Part shown: positions 9,596 through 19,755 of the stretch, in pieces
Layout of the letters: the number at the start of each line of letters is the position of its first letter
Numbering within the stretch: the first letter of the stretch is position 1
Assembly (NCBI RefSeq): GCF_052857255.1
Contig: NC_135497.1
Coordinates: forward strand, 552,172,113-552,236,112
From: Amblyomma americanum
Lineage: Eukaryota; Arthropoda; Arachnida; Ixodida; Ixodidae
Length of the DNA stretch: 64,000 bases
Direction of reading: 5' to 3'
Notes under the pieces: model-generated
The model's database searches: none
What the model saw: the letters and a program-made list of their open reading frames with translations, nothing else
Told to the model about the DNA's origin: nothing
Translations under genes and position numbers: made by a program

Positions 9596-10454
9596 CTAGA
9601 GTTTGTTTAAAACATTGGCTTCATTAAGAAACTTAAAAATACTTGAAAGATCAACCAGTGCTTGATCACCTAAAAGCAACTTGGGGTGCAATGGGATGTA
9701 TTCATTGTAGAGTGTTGTAAAATATTTTTTTCTCAGTTGTTCCAGTTTTGTACATGAAATTAAAATGTGGTTTACAGTGAGTACTTCGCCGCACATTTCG
9801 CAGAGAGGTTTTTCTTGTTTTGTCAGTAAGATGTTGTGTGTAAGGTGTGTGTGCCCAATGCGTAGCCGACATAAAATAACTTCAGTGAAACGTTCTTGAT
9901 GTCTACATGATTTCCATTATCCTAAAACGGGTTTTATAGAATGCAGTTTGTTGTTTGCCTGTTCTTCCCATGCAGCCTGCCACTTAATTCTGAGTTTACT
10001 GTGCACTAATTTCAAAAAATCCCTGTGTGGTATGTTATCTTGTTTTATTTGATCAATTCGAGCTTGTGCTGCGCATGCATCTGCTCTCTCATTACCGACA
10101 ATTCCAACATGGCTGGGCACCCAGCAGAATATAATGTTATGTTTTTGTTTTTTTTATTTTAATTATGTTATGTATGATGTTTCCTATAATGGGTTCAGCA
10201 GCGTTTCTACAGTGCAGCGCTTTGAGCATACTCAGTGAATCGGTGTAAATGACGCTATTTTTAATGTTTTCTTTTAATATTTGGTCTACGGCTACAAGGA
10301 CTGCATAACTCTCGGCAGTAAAAACCGATGCATACTGTGGCAGTCGTATCATTTTTTCATTTTTTCCTTGAATTACTGCACTTCCAACATGACTCTGTTT
10401 TTGACCCATCAGTGTAAAATTCAGTGAAGGTGTCATATTTTTCTTGCAGTTCAA
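9596..10454 (-). pseudogene. LINE-B RNase H and C-terminal knuckle
   Basis: Read across three frames: YASVFTAESYAVLVAVDQIL (Glu motif), SVIYTDSLSMLKAL (second Asp), PSHVGIVGNERADACAAQA (His and Asp motif) and the C-terminal CGEVLTVNHILISCTKLEQL (zinc knuckle). The first RNase H Asp is in the neighbouring frame (FYTDGSKTES near 10420). All catalytic residues survive as codons, but frame changes near 10450 and 10130 separate them. Confidence 0.8.
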
Positions 10455-10995
10455 TGAATTCTTGTAGTATGAGCTGATGTGGCATTTCCTTTTTATGTAA
10501 GTGTGTCAGTGTGAAGTCGCACAATGAAGGCAGGCTGTACCATGGTGGTAAATTTTCATATTTTTGTGCAATATTCGGCAGGGCATCCAGTACTCCTAAC
10601 TCTTCACATTTATCTTCAAAGCGCATTATTAGTGGCCGGATGGATTGTGGTTTATTGTTAAATAATCTTTTGGATGGGCACTTTGTAACAATGGGATGGC
10701 AGAGATGTTTAGGAAGAGTACGGGTTTTTAGGACGTATGCGCATGTCAGTGTGACTCTTCTATCCTCTAGTGCAGGCTCATTAGCTTCAATGTAAAGACT
10801 GTTTACCGGGGATGTTCTATATGCTCCAGTTGATAGTCGCAGACCAAGATTATGAACAGGGTCCAGTCTTTTCAAGTAGGATGCTCTTGCTGAACCGTAT
10901 ACTATGCACCCATAGTCCAGCTTGGAGCGTACCAGAGAGCGATAGATGTGTAATAGGCATGTTCTATCGGACCCCCACCGTTTTCGCGAGAGCAC
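10357..10995 (-). pseudogene. LINE-B RT-RNase H connection region
   Basis: 212 codons covering the thumb/connection: KLDYGCIVYGSA, a histidine-rich CHPIVTKCPS stretch and PPWYSLPSLCDFTLT, ending in FYTDGSKTES, the start of RNase H. LINE-B' matches it at 1840-2200 and again after the CR1-like insertion. The frame then runs off at SCWKCSNS, where the true RNase H frame is displaced. Confidence 0.75.
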
Positions 10996-10997
10996 CT

Positions 10998-12425
10998 TTA
11001 ATACATTGAGGGCTTGGGATGCTTTCTCTTTAAGTTTGTTAATGTGTGGTAGAAATGTGAGTTTCTTGTCAAAAGTGAGTCTAAAAATTTATGTTCTGGT
11101 TTAATTGGTAGTGTGGCTTGATTCAAGTATAGGTTGGGATTGAATTGTAGGCCTCGTCGCAATGAGAACAGAACAGCTACTGTTTTTTGAGGAGAGAACT
11201 TGAACCCATTTATCTCTGCCCAAGCAGCTAGTTTATTTAGTGTGATTTGTATTTGTCTCTCGCAGGACGATATGCTGGAGGAAGTGCATGCTATCTGTAG
11301 GTCATCTACGTAAACCGAATACATTATGGACTTGGGTATTACTTTGGCTAACGAATTCATTTTTACTACGAAGAGTGTCGTGCTTAGAATGCAACCTTGG
11401 GGTACGCCATTCTCTTGGGTGAAAGTCATGGAGAGAGTTGTTCCTAGGCGGACCCTAAATGTGCGGTTAGCCAGGAAGTCGTTCAAGCAGTTCAGCATCC
11501 TGCCTCGGATACCTAGCTCTGCTAGGTCGCGGAGGATGCCGAACTTCCACGTGGTATCGTATGCCTTCTCCATGTCGAAGAAGACCCCGATACACTGCTG
11601 CTTGTGGATGAACGCCTCCCGTATGGTGTTATCTAGGCGGACAAGGTGATCGGTGGTTGAGCATGCTTTTCTGAATCCACATTGATGTACATCTAATAGT
11701 TGCCGAGATTCGAGTACAAAGGTGAGTCTAAGATTTATTACACTTTCAAAAGATTTAGCAATGCAGCTGGTGAGGGCTATTGGTCTGTAATTGTCATGAC
11801 TTGGTGATTTTCCAGGTTTCAGAAAAGGTACTATTACTGCTTTCTTCCACTCCTCAGGTATTCTGCCAGTCATCCATATTTTATTGAAGAATTTTAAAAG
11901 TGCCTGTACGGCTGTATCAGAGAGATGGGCAAGCATATTGTAATGCACATTGTCTGGGCCTGGGGCTGTCTTTTTACCGGAAGATAATACACTATTTAAT
12001 TCCTGGAGCGTAATGGGCTGGTTGTAGTCTTCCTGCATGCCTGTTCCGAATGGAAGTTTTTGTTTCTCAGCTATAGCTTTGTGTTTCTGGAATGTGTTTG
12101 TGTAGTGGGATGACCTTGAGACATCAGCAAAGTGCTCGCCCAATAAATTGGCCTGTTCTTCCAACGATGTTTGTGTACCGGGTGTTGTCAAAAGTGGAAG
12201 TGTGAAGGAAGTACGGTCACCAGTGAATTTACGGACTTTGTCCCACATTTTCTTTGATGGTATTGAACTATTTATAGAGGACACATATTTCTGCCAGGAG
12301 GTTTTCTCCGCATTCCTGCGCAGGTACCGCGCTCTCGCCTTGGCCCTCTTAAAAGTGAGTAAGTTCTCTGCAGTGGGGTACCGACACAGGGTGCCCCATG
12401 CTTTATTTTGCTGTTTTTTTTGCAA
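10998..12425 (-). pseudogene. LINE-B reverse transcriptase
   Basis: 475-codon frame. Motifs in order: an N-terminal basic linker, KKTAPGPDNVHYNML (block 1), WKKAVIVPFLKPGKS (block 2), NYRPIALTSCIAKSFESVI (block 2a), FFDMEKAYDTTW (block A Asp), NGVPQGCILSTTLF (block B), YSVYVDDLQIAC (block C, YVDD intact) and GFKFSPQKTVAV (block D). It copies element RNA at a nicked target. It overlaps the endonuclease frame by 23 nt in a different frame, at an 8-base T run near 12412-12420, which fits a single-base indel in what was one ORF2. Confidence 0.85.
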
Positions 12426-13308
12426 ATGTACATTCTTGTGTCCACCATACTTTGTGTTTCTTCTGTACGAGTCCTGTTGTTTGTGGTATAGCGAGTGTTG
12501 CAGCAGATATTATGCATGTAGTAAACCTGTCATTAATTTCATCTATGCTGAGGTCTTCAGAAAATTCTTTATCTAGAGTGGCACTTTCTGTAAAAAGTGA
12601 CCAGTCGGCGAGGCGAAGTTTCCAGCGCCGTGGTCTTGTGGGGATGACTGCAGTAGACGATGAGAGGCTGATGATAATAGGAAGGTGATCACTTCCCAGA
12701 GGGTCATTTAAAACATCCCATTTAAAATCGGTAAAAAGCGATGGTGATGCGAAAGCTAAATCAAGAAAGCTCATTTTTGCCGAGCTTGGGCAACAATAAG
12801 TTGCTTTTCCTGTATTTAAAAGACAGATGTTATTTGAGAGGATAAAATCTTCGATTGTTTGCCCCCTAGAGTCGCAGCGCTCGCTTCCCCAAAAAGGGGA
12901 GTGAGCGTTAAAATCCCCAACTACCTGATACGGCTCTGGAAGTTCATCTATCAATTCTTCTAGATCATGGACTGTTAATGTAAAATGTGGAGGAATGTAT
13001 ACGGAACAGATTGTTAGTGTTTTATAGCTGACGATGCTGACTGCAACCGCCTCTAGTTTTGTATTGAGCTTTATTTCTCGAGCAGGGACGCCGCTTTGGA
13101 CGACAATTGTGACGCCTCCTGAGCGTCGATTTGCCTGCTCGCGATCGCGTCTAAAGGTTTGATAATGTTTCAGGATATGCACATGTTGTGGACCAAGATT
13201 GGTCTCCTGAAGGCATAAAACTATGGGTAACATTGACCCTAAAATATGTGTTATGTCACTATAATTCCGCATAAGTCCTCTGCAATTCCATTGAATTAAA
13301 AAAGCCAT
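12403..13308 (-). pseudogene. LINE-B APE-type endonuclease (N-terminal half of ORF2)
   Basis: 301 codons starting at an ATG (13306-13308). Motifs: FLIQWNCRGLMRN (Asn), CLQETNLGP (catalytic Glu), RRSGGVTIVV, YIPPH, YQVVGDFNAHSPFWGS (Asp/Asn) and SFLDLAFASPS, then DPLGSDHLPI (the SDH motif). All metal- and phosphate-binding positions look intact. The frame ends at TFAKKTAK where the T-run frameshift throws it out of register with the RT. The domain itself is well preserved; the whole ORF2 is not. Confidence 0.85.
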
Positions 13309-13340
13309 GCTTGTGTTTTTAAAAGAAAATGAAAGGAGAT

Positions 13341-14549
13341 TTACTTATGTGGTGGGCCCGTTATGAGGGGCCTGTCTTTTTTTCGCTCAACAGAGCTGTT
13401 CCGCCGCTGTAATGGAGGCGGAGTGGGTGTTGTATCCATCACCTCAACAGAGGTGCTGGAGGACCGCGCAGCCGCGGTTGTGTTAGTTTCAGGCCTCTCC
13501 CGACGGGGGGAGGTCCTGCGGGATGCCGACCCATGGACCGGCGGTCCCTGCTTTGGCAGTGACAGGGCAGCTTTCGCTGACCCTGCCTGGGGCGTGGATG
13601 GCCCTGCCATAGGCTCGGTGGGAGCGGCCTTGGCAGGTGCCGGAGTGCTGTGCGGTGCTACGCTCCTGCGCACCACATCAGCGAAGTTTTGTTTTGCTGT
13701 GAAGGAGAATGTGTTTGTAAGCGCAAAACGCCTTCTCGCTTCTTTAAAAGAAATGTTTTCTTAGGTCTTTATGGTTATAATTTCTTTTTCTTTCTTTCAG
13801 GACGGACACGCCCTGGAGTATGCAGCATGTTCTCCTTCACAGTTTGCACAGCACAGGGCTGCGTCACATACATCAGACTGGTGATCGTTAGAGGCACATT
13901 TTGCGCAAGTTTTACGACCGCGGCAGCTCTGTGAGCCGTGGCCGAACCTTTGGCAGTTGAAACACCTGCGAGGGTTTGGTATGTATGGTCGTACATTGAT
14001 TTTCAAATATCCCACGTCGATTGTGTCGTGCAGGGTGCTGGTGTTGAAGGTCAGGATCATGTGTTTTGTGTCTATTTCCTTGTTGTCCTTCCGGATTTTG
14101 ATTCGGTGGACATCTATGATGTCTTGGTCGATGAGCCCTTCGAGCATTTCTTTTTCAGTTATGTGAAGAAAATCATTTTCCGATATTACGCCTCGGACAG
14201 TGTTTAGTGAGCGATGAGGAGTCACGGAGACCGGGATTTCCCCTATGGACGTTAGGTTGGAGAGCTTAGAATGTTGGACATTGTCACACAGTTCGAGCAA
14301 TAAGTCGCCGCTGGCCATTTTTGACAGCTTATAGCCAATGCCTAGGGTTTCAGTCAAGCACTTTGACACAAGGAAGGGGGATATTATTCTTGCCTGTTTA
14401 TCTTGTTGTTCACTGTGGATCACATGATATTTGGGGAAAGTTACTATTCTTTTTTGAAAGAAGTTGTCTGCCTTGTTCCGCCCTCTTTTGAGAGAGCGAT
14501 CAGGTTTTGAAAGTTGGGGAGCCATAAAAAAACTTTGTTTTTCGGTCAT
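13341..14549 (-). pseudogene. LINE-B ORF1, gag-like with CCHC knuckles
   Basis: Starts at ATG 14547-14549 (MTEKQSFFMAP) and stays in one frame to 13341, about 402 codons, except for a TGA at 13797-13799 and a TAA about 13 codons later. Domains: an RRM-like middle (about residues 60-190) and knuckles near residues 205-250 (CFNCQRFGHGSQSC, CAKCASNDHQSDVC, CCANCEGEHAAYSRAC), then a Pro/Ser/Arg-rich tail with MDTTPTPPP. It binds element RNA. Both stops are explicable as single-base changes (Trp and Lys codons), so decay here is by point mutation. Confidence 0.8.
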
Positions 14550-15100
14550 GGTGCCAGCCACCCACCACGGAGTCCAACAAGGGGACGGGACAGGAACTTG
14601 ATAGCAAGTCCTGCCCACGCCAGCTGTACACCTCAACTATAACCAAATATGACGCAACTCAGGGTAGTTGGTCACACAAGGTTAACCCTCGCCGCCAGGA
14701 AAAAAGGAAAACCAAGAAGTGAGTAGGATATAGGGGAGTTGTGAGACAGATAGGAAAGTTAAAGATGAAGAGGAGGATAGGAAAAGGCGACTGCCGATTC
14801 CCCCCGGTCGGGTCAGGCCGGAGGTGCCGTCTGCAGGAAGCTGGGGCCAAAGTGGTGTGTTGCTTCCGACAAGGGGCCTTAAGGGCCCAAACGCTCGGCA
14901 TCGGCTCAACCACCAGGATCCCCTTTTCCCCGGACACGGCGATGCCACGCACGGCGAGGCGCGGGTGCTCGGGTCCGTGGTGATGCACAGTTCACCATCA
15001 TCCCCTTGCGGAGATGTCCCTGCGGATGCTCGGGAACCCGCGGTGTCGCCACTCACCGTCGCGACGCCTGCAAGCTGCAGGCGCCCCCCTGCGGGGGGAT
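14550..15100 (-). other. Probable LINE-B 5' UTR and LINE-C 3' junction
   Basis: GC-rich sequence between the LINE-B ORF1 start and the end of recognisable LINE-C coding. No conserved ORF is visible on either strand, and the overlapping long frames in both directions look like composition effects. I read most of it as LINE-B 5' UTR. The boundary with the LINE-C tail, somewhere near 15080-15110, is not clear. Confidence 0.45.
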
Positions 15101-15539
15101 AAAGAGGAGAAAATACAGATTTTCGCTGGAGTCCTTCTTACAGGACCCCAACGTTCACAGCAGTTGCTCTTGCTTGGGATATCAGATTACGCTGGGTCAC
15201 CAAATCAGAGCTGAGCAGGGCAGACTCCCACTGCTCTTTAGATTGATGTTTGTTTAGTTCGGGGGCTTGGGACGGGAGCAGCCCATGTTACATGGTATGT
15301 TATTGGAATTCCGCCACACCAGGGGAAGTTTCCGTCATATCTATCGGGGTAGGTGATATGGTATTTGTGTAGGTTACGGAAGGTAATCGTTTGTAGTTGT
15401 CGCCAGTCCCTCGTCTCTGCCGTCGTTACCTCAGGGTGTGGTGGGGGAAAGACTTGCCTTTGTGATCGAAGAAGGGGGAGGCGTTCGCCATATGTAGAGG
15501 GGAGAGGGGTGAGGTCGGGGAACTTAGTCGCTCAGTTAT

Positions 15540-16004
15540 TGTATCCTCGAGCTAGACTGTCCGCGGCCTCGTTTCCCTCGAGCCCCTCGTGCCAGGGTGT
15601 CCAGGTGATTTGGTGATTGCATGTGGAATTTTGAACATGTGGGTTTGTCAGAATGGGAACAATGGAGTGTGGAAGTCTGCCAGAGAGGAAGAGCCGGCAG
15701 CCAACTTGGAGTCGGTAAAAATTTTTCGGTCATTTTCCGCGGTATCGCCGTGCTGGATGGCGAGGCCGATTGCAGCACTTTCTGCTACTCTGGGAGTGCA
15801 GTTTCGTAGGGGGCGCCGAAAATTGCCTTGAAATTGCTGTCCAAGATGACCGCCACCGCGTTTGCAGGAACGGGGTACATAGCGGTATCGACGTATACAG
15901 CATTTCATGCATGTCGGTGTGTGCGGCGCAGGTAGTCCACTCGCGCCATTCGTCCTCCCTTTTGTGCGTCCGACTGCATGCTCTTCGGGAGTGGGGCTAC
16001 CCAC
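15540..16004 (-). pseudogene. LINE-C RNase H fragment
   Basis: Pieces of RNase H: CTPRVAESAAIGLAIQHGD (Glu motif) and KIFTDSKLAAG (Asp motif). The histidine motif (GHEG..GNEAAD type) is visible downstream only after a frame change near 15590. Diverged and non-functional. Confidence 0.65.
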
Positions 16005-16550
16005 ACGCGAGTTCGGAGAGTTGAGGGTAGGTCTCAGCTGTCCTGGAAGACGCGTATGTCAGCCGGGGAGCCCCCTTCCAGCTTTTGTGGTGAGGAGGCG
16101 TTCGTTTTGCGAGACTAGGATTGCTTCTCGAATTTCTTCAGTTGTGTTGGTCAGACCGAGGTCCACGAGGTGGCAGCTGGCCGTGTACATCGGGAGGCCT
16201 AACGCATGTTTATAGGCGGTACAGATGATGGCGTCGGCTTTGTCTCAAGCATTCCCCAGAAGTGGTACGAATGTTAGACCGTATGACAGGCAGCTCATAA
16301 CTAGAGCCTGTATCAGTGGAATTCTATCCTCCTCTCTCATGCCTTTTCGGTTGCGGGGGATGCGCTCATTCATGCGGGAGATCTGGACGGCAGTTGTCCA
16401 GAGAGGCTGTAACGTGTGGTTAGCATTCCTGTCGTTCTGAAGCCAGAGGCCCAGGATGCGGATGAGTGGGACTTCCTTTATTCTCGTGCCTTCGTGGCAA
16501 ACTTCGATGTCGCCGGGAAATTTGCAGGCATAGCCCTGAATGCGGATGAT

Positions 16551-17318
16551 TTAGGTTTTGTCGGGTGCGAAGCGGAGGCCGCAATTTGCTGCTTGTCTTT
16601 CTACGCAGGTGACTGCCTCTTGTCGGGTATTTTCTTTGTCGGCAGGGGAACCCCGTGTGGACCAGATGGTGATATCATCGACGTAGATAGTATAGCCGAT
16701 GCCTTCAATGGCCTCGATCACTCTTGTCATGCCGATCATAGCTATATTGAAGAGGAGAGGAGAGATGATAGAGCCTTGAGGAGTGCCTTTGTTGGGTGTC
16801 TGCGCTGTGTAAGAGCGGACATCTCCCATGCCATTCGTGGCCGTGCGGTTGCTGATAAAGTTTTTGATGTAGTTGAAGGTCTTGGGTCCGCAATCGAGGG
16901 CGTTGAGCCCTTTCAAGGTGGCGTCGTGAGAAACGTTGTCAAAAGCGCCTTTCAGATTACGTGCCATAATGAGGTGCTCGCCGCCTCTCGGTATGTTACT
17001 GAGTACTTCTTCCATGAGGAGGAAAGCGTTTTGTGTAGAGAGACCTTTCCTGAAGGCGATCATAGTGGTTGGAAAGTGATGGTTGTTCTCAATGTAATTT
17101 CGGAGGCGGGTTTGGATAACGCGTTCGTATGGTTTGCCCAGGCATGAGGTGAGGGAGATGGGTCGTAAGGCTTCCAGGCCTGATGGTTTGCCTGGTTTGG
17201 GAATAGTAACGATTTCGGAGGGTTTCCACTCTGCAGGGAGTTCTCCCGCCTCCCATAGGGTGTCATTTATGCAGGTAGTCAGGACCTCGATCTGCGACTT
17301 TCCCAGGTTTCGAATCAT
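16551..17318 (-). pseudogene. LINE-C reverse transcriptase
   Basis: 255-codon frame with PAEWKPSEIVTIPKPGKPS, LRPISLTSCLGKPYERVI (block 2a), ARNLKGAFDNVSH (block A, where the usual DL.. Asp is replaced by Asn), KGTPQGSIISPLLFN (block B), YTIYVDDITIW (block C intact) and CGLRFAPDKT (block D). The Asp-to-Asn change in block A would inactivate the enzyme if real. Confidence 0.8.
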
Positions 17319-17811
17319 CCCATTGGTGATCTTGTCCGCACCAGCTGCCGTGCTGCGTGTGGCAGATAGAACCGCGGCATAAACCTGGACAGTGCTGATG
17401 GGGGCGCCCAGGCTCTCGTTTGGGCCTCCCGTGTACGAGATTGTGCTGGGAGGATGGGGGTGCCGATGTGTTTGGTTTTGACGGCGGTGAGGAGGGCCGC
17501 GTCGTCTCCTGGGTATAGATGTTCGATCTTCTTGAGTGTACGGTTAGTGACAGGCCGCGATGTTTGCGGATCGACGAGGCTGCGGAGGATCGCCCAGGTG
17601 CGGGAGGTAGGTGTTGAGCATACTCTTGTGCTTCTGCCGTGATCTGTGCTATGCGGAGTCTCAGAGCACGATTGAGGCGTTGGCGTTTCCATCTGCGAAC
17701 CAGTCTGTCGGGTCTGCCAGAACTTGAGAAGGTGACGATTGACCGCCGGATTACCGGGTGTGCATTGTACTTAGGTGGTGGCCTCCTTGTGTGCTTTCCG
17801 AATCTGTTCAT
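17263..17811 (-). pseudogene. LINE-C linker upstream of RT
   Basis: Basic segment (NRFGKHTRRPPPKYNAHPVI, then RWKRQRLNRALRLRIAQITAEAQEYAQHL) of the kind found between endonuclease and RT. The WAILRSLVDPQTSRP motif follows in the neighbouring frame (17692-17315), so there is a frame change near 17590-17560. The copy ends near 17890. Confidence 0.6.
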
Positions 17812-17890
17812 TCCATTCGCTGATTGATTGAATGGGGTCTTCTGGGACGGGCTCTGGCCAGTATGACCACTCTACAGCGCAAGCCATATT

Positions 17891-18190
17891 AAAGCGAAAG
17901 CATTACTAAGCTATGTCGGCAGCTGATGTGGCTGCTAGAATCGGACGCAAATTGTGGAAGCAAAATCTCGAAGTAAAGTGTGGCAGCAAAATTTGGCGCA
18001 GAGTATGTCAACAGCTGGTGTATAGTGGTCGTGGTTGTTTTTGTATGGCAATTTGTATATGAATAGAGTGCTAGATCATTTCCATGGCTATGTAAGTCAT
18101 TGTAATTGAGTCGGAGTTCGAAGTCATGAGTTATGACCGGAATCATAATCAATGTGGCCATGACCGCAGTCATTGTCTGAGGAAGGAATT
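17891..18190. other. Unassigned AT-rich spacer
   Basis: No coding similarity, RNA gene or repeat family recognised. It grades into a region of GTCATG/GTCACAA motifs. Confidence 0.4.
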
Positions 18191-18239
18191 TATTATTGGT
18201 CATGAAAGTTATGATCATAAGTCATGGACGCAAAACGAG

Positions 18240-18455
18240 TCACAAAAATTGCTGGGTCGTGGTGATAAAAAGTACTGAATGATTGATCACAAAGCGAATC
18301 ACGAAATGTGCTGAGTCATCGGTCACACAATGGGTCACAAAGAAGTCTGAGTCATGGGTCACAAATTGGTTCACACAAAAGTTCCCAGTCATTGTCACAA
18401 AATGCTTCACAAAAGTGCCGAGTCATAGATCACAGCCTGGGCCACGAAAAAATTT
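18240..18455. repeat. Degenerate 36-bp minisatellite
   Basis: Units begin CTGAGTCATnGnTCACAnA at about 18252 (partial), 18275, 18311, 18347, 18384 and 18418, spaced 36, 36, 37 and 34 bp. Each holds two TCACAAA-type motifs. Divergence between units is high. The open frame across it (CTKCAESSVTQWVTKK-like) is a product of the repeat and not evidence of a protein. Confidence 0.75.
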
Positions 18456-19114
18456 CGGCGGGGTTGAGGTGTCCACCACGGTATCGAGATCGCAGAGCTG
18501 CTGCGCCCTTTCCTTTCCTCGAAACACATGCTTTCGCATTCGCCACGTAAGCAGACTTAAGTGGCCTCAGAATTTTTGAATCACTAATGAACGAACAATG
18601 CGAATGAGCCTCAGTGAACAGCGGCGCGGTCTCCGCCGACGAAACCGAGCTGACCAAGCACTGCCACAGTCGACGAAACGCCCATGTGATCATTTTAGCC
18701 GAGCGCGTTTAAATCCATGCATGCAAGAACGAGAGCTCTGCACTGCATTCCATCTTGGGATATGAGTGGACGGCGTGATCGTCAGCTGCGCCCATACAAA
18801 GCGCCTCTCGATCAAGGAAAACCACCTAAGTTCCTTCACACTTTCCTCCAAGAGCGTTGTTTGGGCAGGGCCTCTACTGAGTTTTCTTTCTTCCATGGTC
18901 TGAGGCAATCTGCTCATCGGCGGCGGAACGCTGAGCGCGCTGCGCAATGCGAAACCCAGAGCCGCCTCCCGAATATGGTCGCCTGTGGTTTGAGTACCCC
19001 AGCAGGTCTGCTAAAAATTACAGAATTGCCCTTAAGTCCGCTTATGAGCCCAAATTCGAATGAATTTAACTCTCCTCGTTCTCCCTCTATTTTTCTTTTT
19101 TATCTTCTCCAGTT

Positions 19115-19116
<2 letters not shown>
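18456..19116. other. Unassigned sequence before TA repeat
   Basis: GC-richer block (18460-19010) followed by an AT-rich run. No motif supports a gene. Confidence 0.4.

Positions 19117-19199
<83 letters not shown>
19117..19199. repeat. TA microsatellite
   Basis: About 41 TA dinucleotides in an uninterrupted run. It could form cruciform DNA. Confidence 0.95.
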
Positions 19200-19202
<3 letters not shown>

Positions 19203-19755
19203 TTTTATTTATGTTAATTTATCATTTTTATTTTTATTTGATATTATTTTGTTTCATTTCTGGCTTTTTATTTTATTACATATATTTTGCTTAAGAAGTG
19301 TTGCGTAATTAACTACATTTTTTATTTACCATACAACTTACGATTGACAATTCTTACGTACAACTTCCGCCCCAGATTTCAGTCTACAAATTCTTTCCAC
19401 GCCGCTTATAAACGGAAGAAAGACTTACGCCTTAAAATCGCCTTGCAGATTAGCGTAATCGTCGGCTAATTTTCAAACTGCTACTTGTTAACCGGAAATA
19501 CTGCGCAACTGCGACGCCACTTTGCCAGTACAACGCTGATACTTATGGGAAGTAGCCACGCTACACTTACCCCCGTATTCACAAACGGACTTTACACTTA
19601 TCGTTTCTCTTCGTTCACTTAAGAGGGCCCTAGCGTGTTTCACAATCCAAACTTATACTTAAGCTGAGCACTTTTGCGACCATAATTTAAGGATAAATGG
19701 GCATTTATCAATGTAGGTCGGGAGCTACCTTAACGCGATTCGTATCACATTCAAG

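Larger units (their letters stand above)
9448..14549 (-). mobile_element. I-group LINE-B, near full length
   Basis: Minus-strand element with ORF1 (gag-like, CCHC knuckles), APE endonuclease, RT, RNase H and a 3' UTR ending in a CTA/TAC repeat (TAGTAG run at about 9448-9467). It is the most complete LINE in the window, and LINE-B' is a second copy on the other strand. Coding is interrupted by two stops in ORF1 and by frame changes near 12410, 11080-11030, 10450-10360 and 10130. The 5' UTR probably extends beyond 14549 (see next entries). Confidence 0.85.
15105..17890 (-). mobile_element. I-group LINE-C (RT, RNase H; 5'-truncated)
   Basis: Minus-strand LINE, a different family from A and B. 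It retains the linker after the endonuclease (17811-17350), RT (17318-16400), RNase H (16004-15540) and a C-terminal region. The endonuclease and ORF1 are missing, so this is a 5'-truncated insertion. Frames are broken several times. The 3' end is estimated at about 15105; no clear tail repeat was seen. Confidence 0.78.

Noticed and set aside
14659..15257. Several overlapping 80-124 codon frames between LINE-B and LINE-C
   Set aside because: Open in many frames because of GC-rich composition. No conserved motif in any of them.
16416..17147. 243-codon + frame opposite LINE-C RT
   Set aside because: The opposite strand holds clear RT blocks. This frame is its mirror.
18240..18455. CRISPR-like array
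   Set aside because: Units are diverged direct repeats without distinct spacers of constant length between identical repeats, and the genome is eukaryotic.
18283..18579. 98-codon protein over the minisatellite
   Set aside because: The repeating VTxxxTK-type pattern comes directly from the DNA repeat. No start context or domain.
19117..19308. 82-166 codon frames through the TA repeat
   Set aside because: Ile-Tyr repeats are the translation of the microsatellite.
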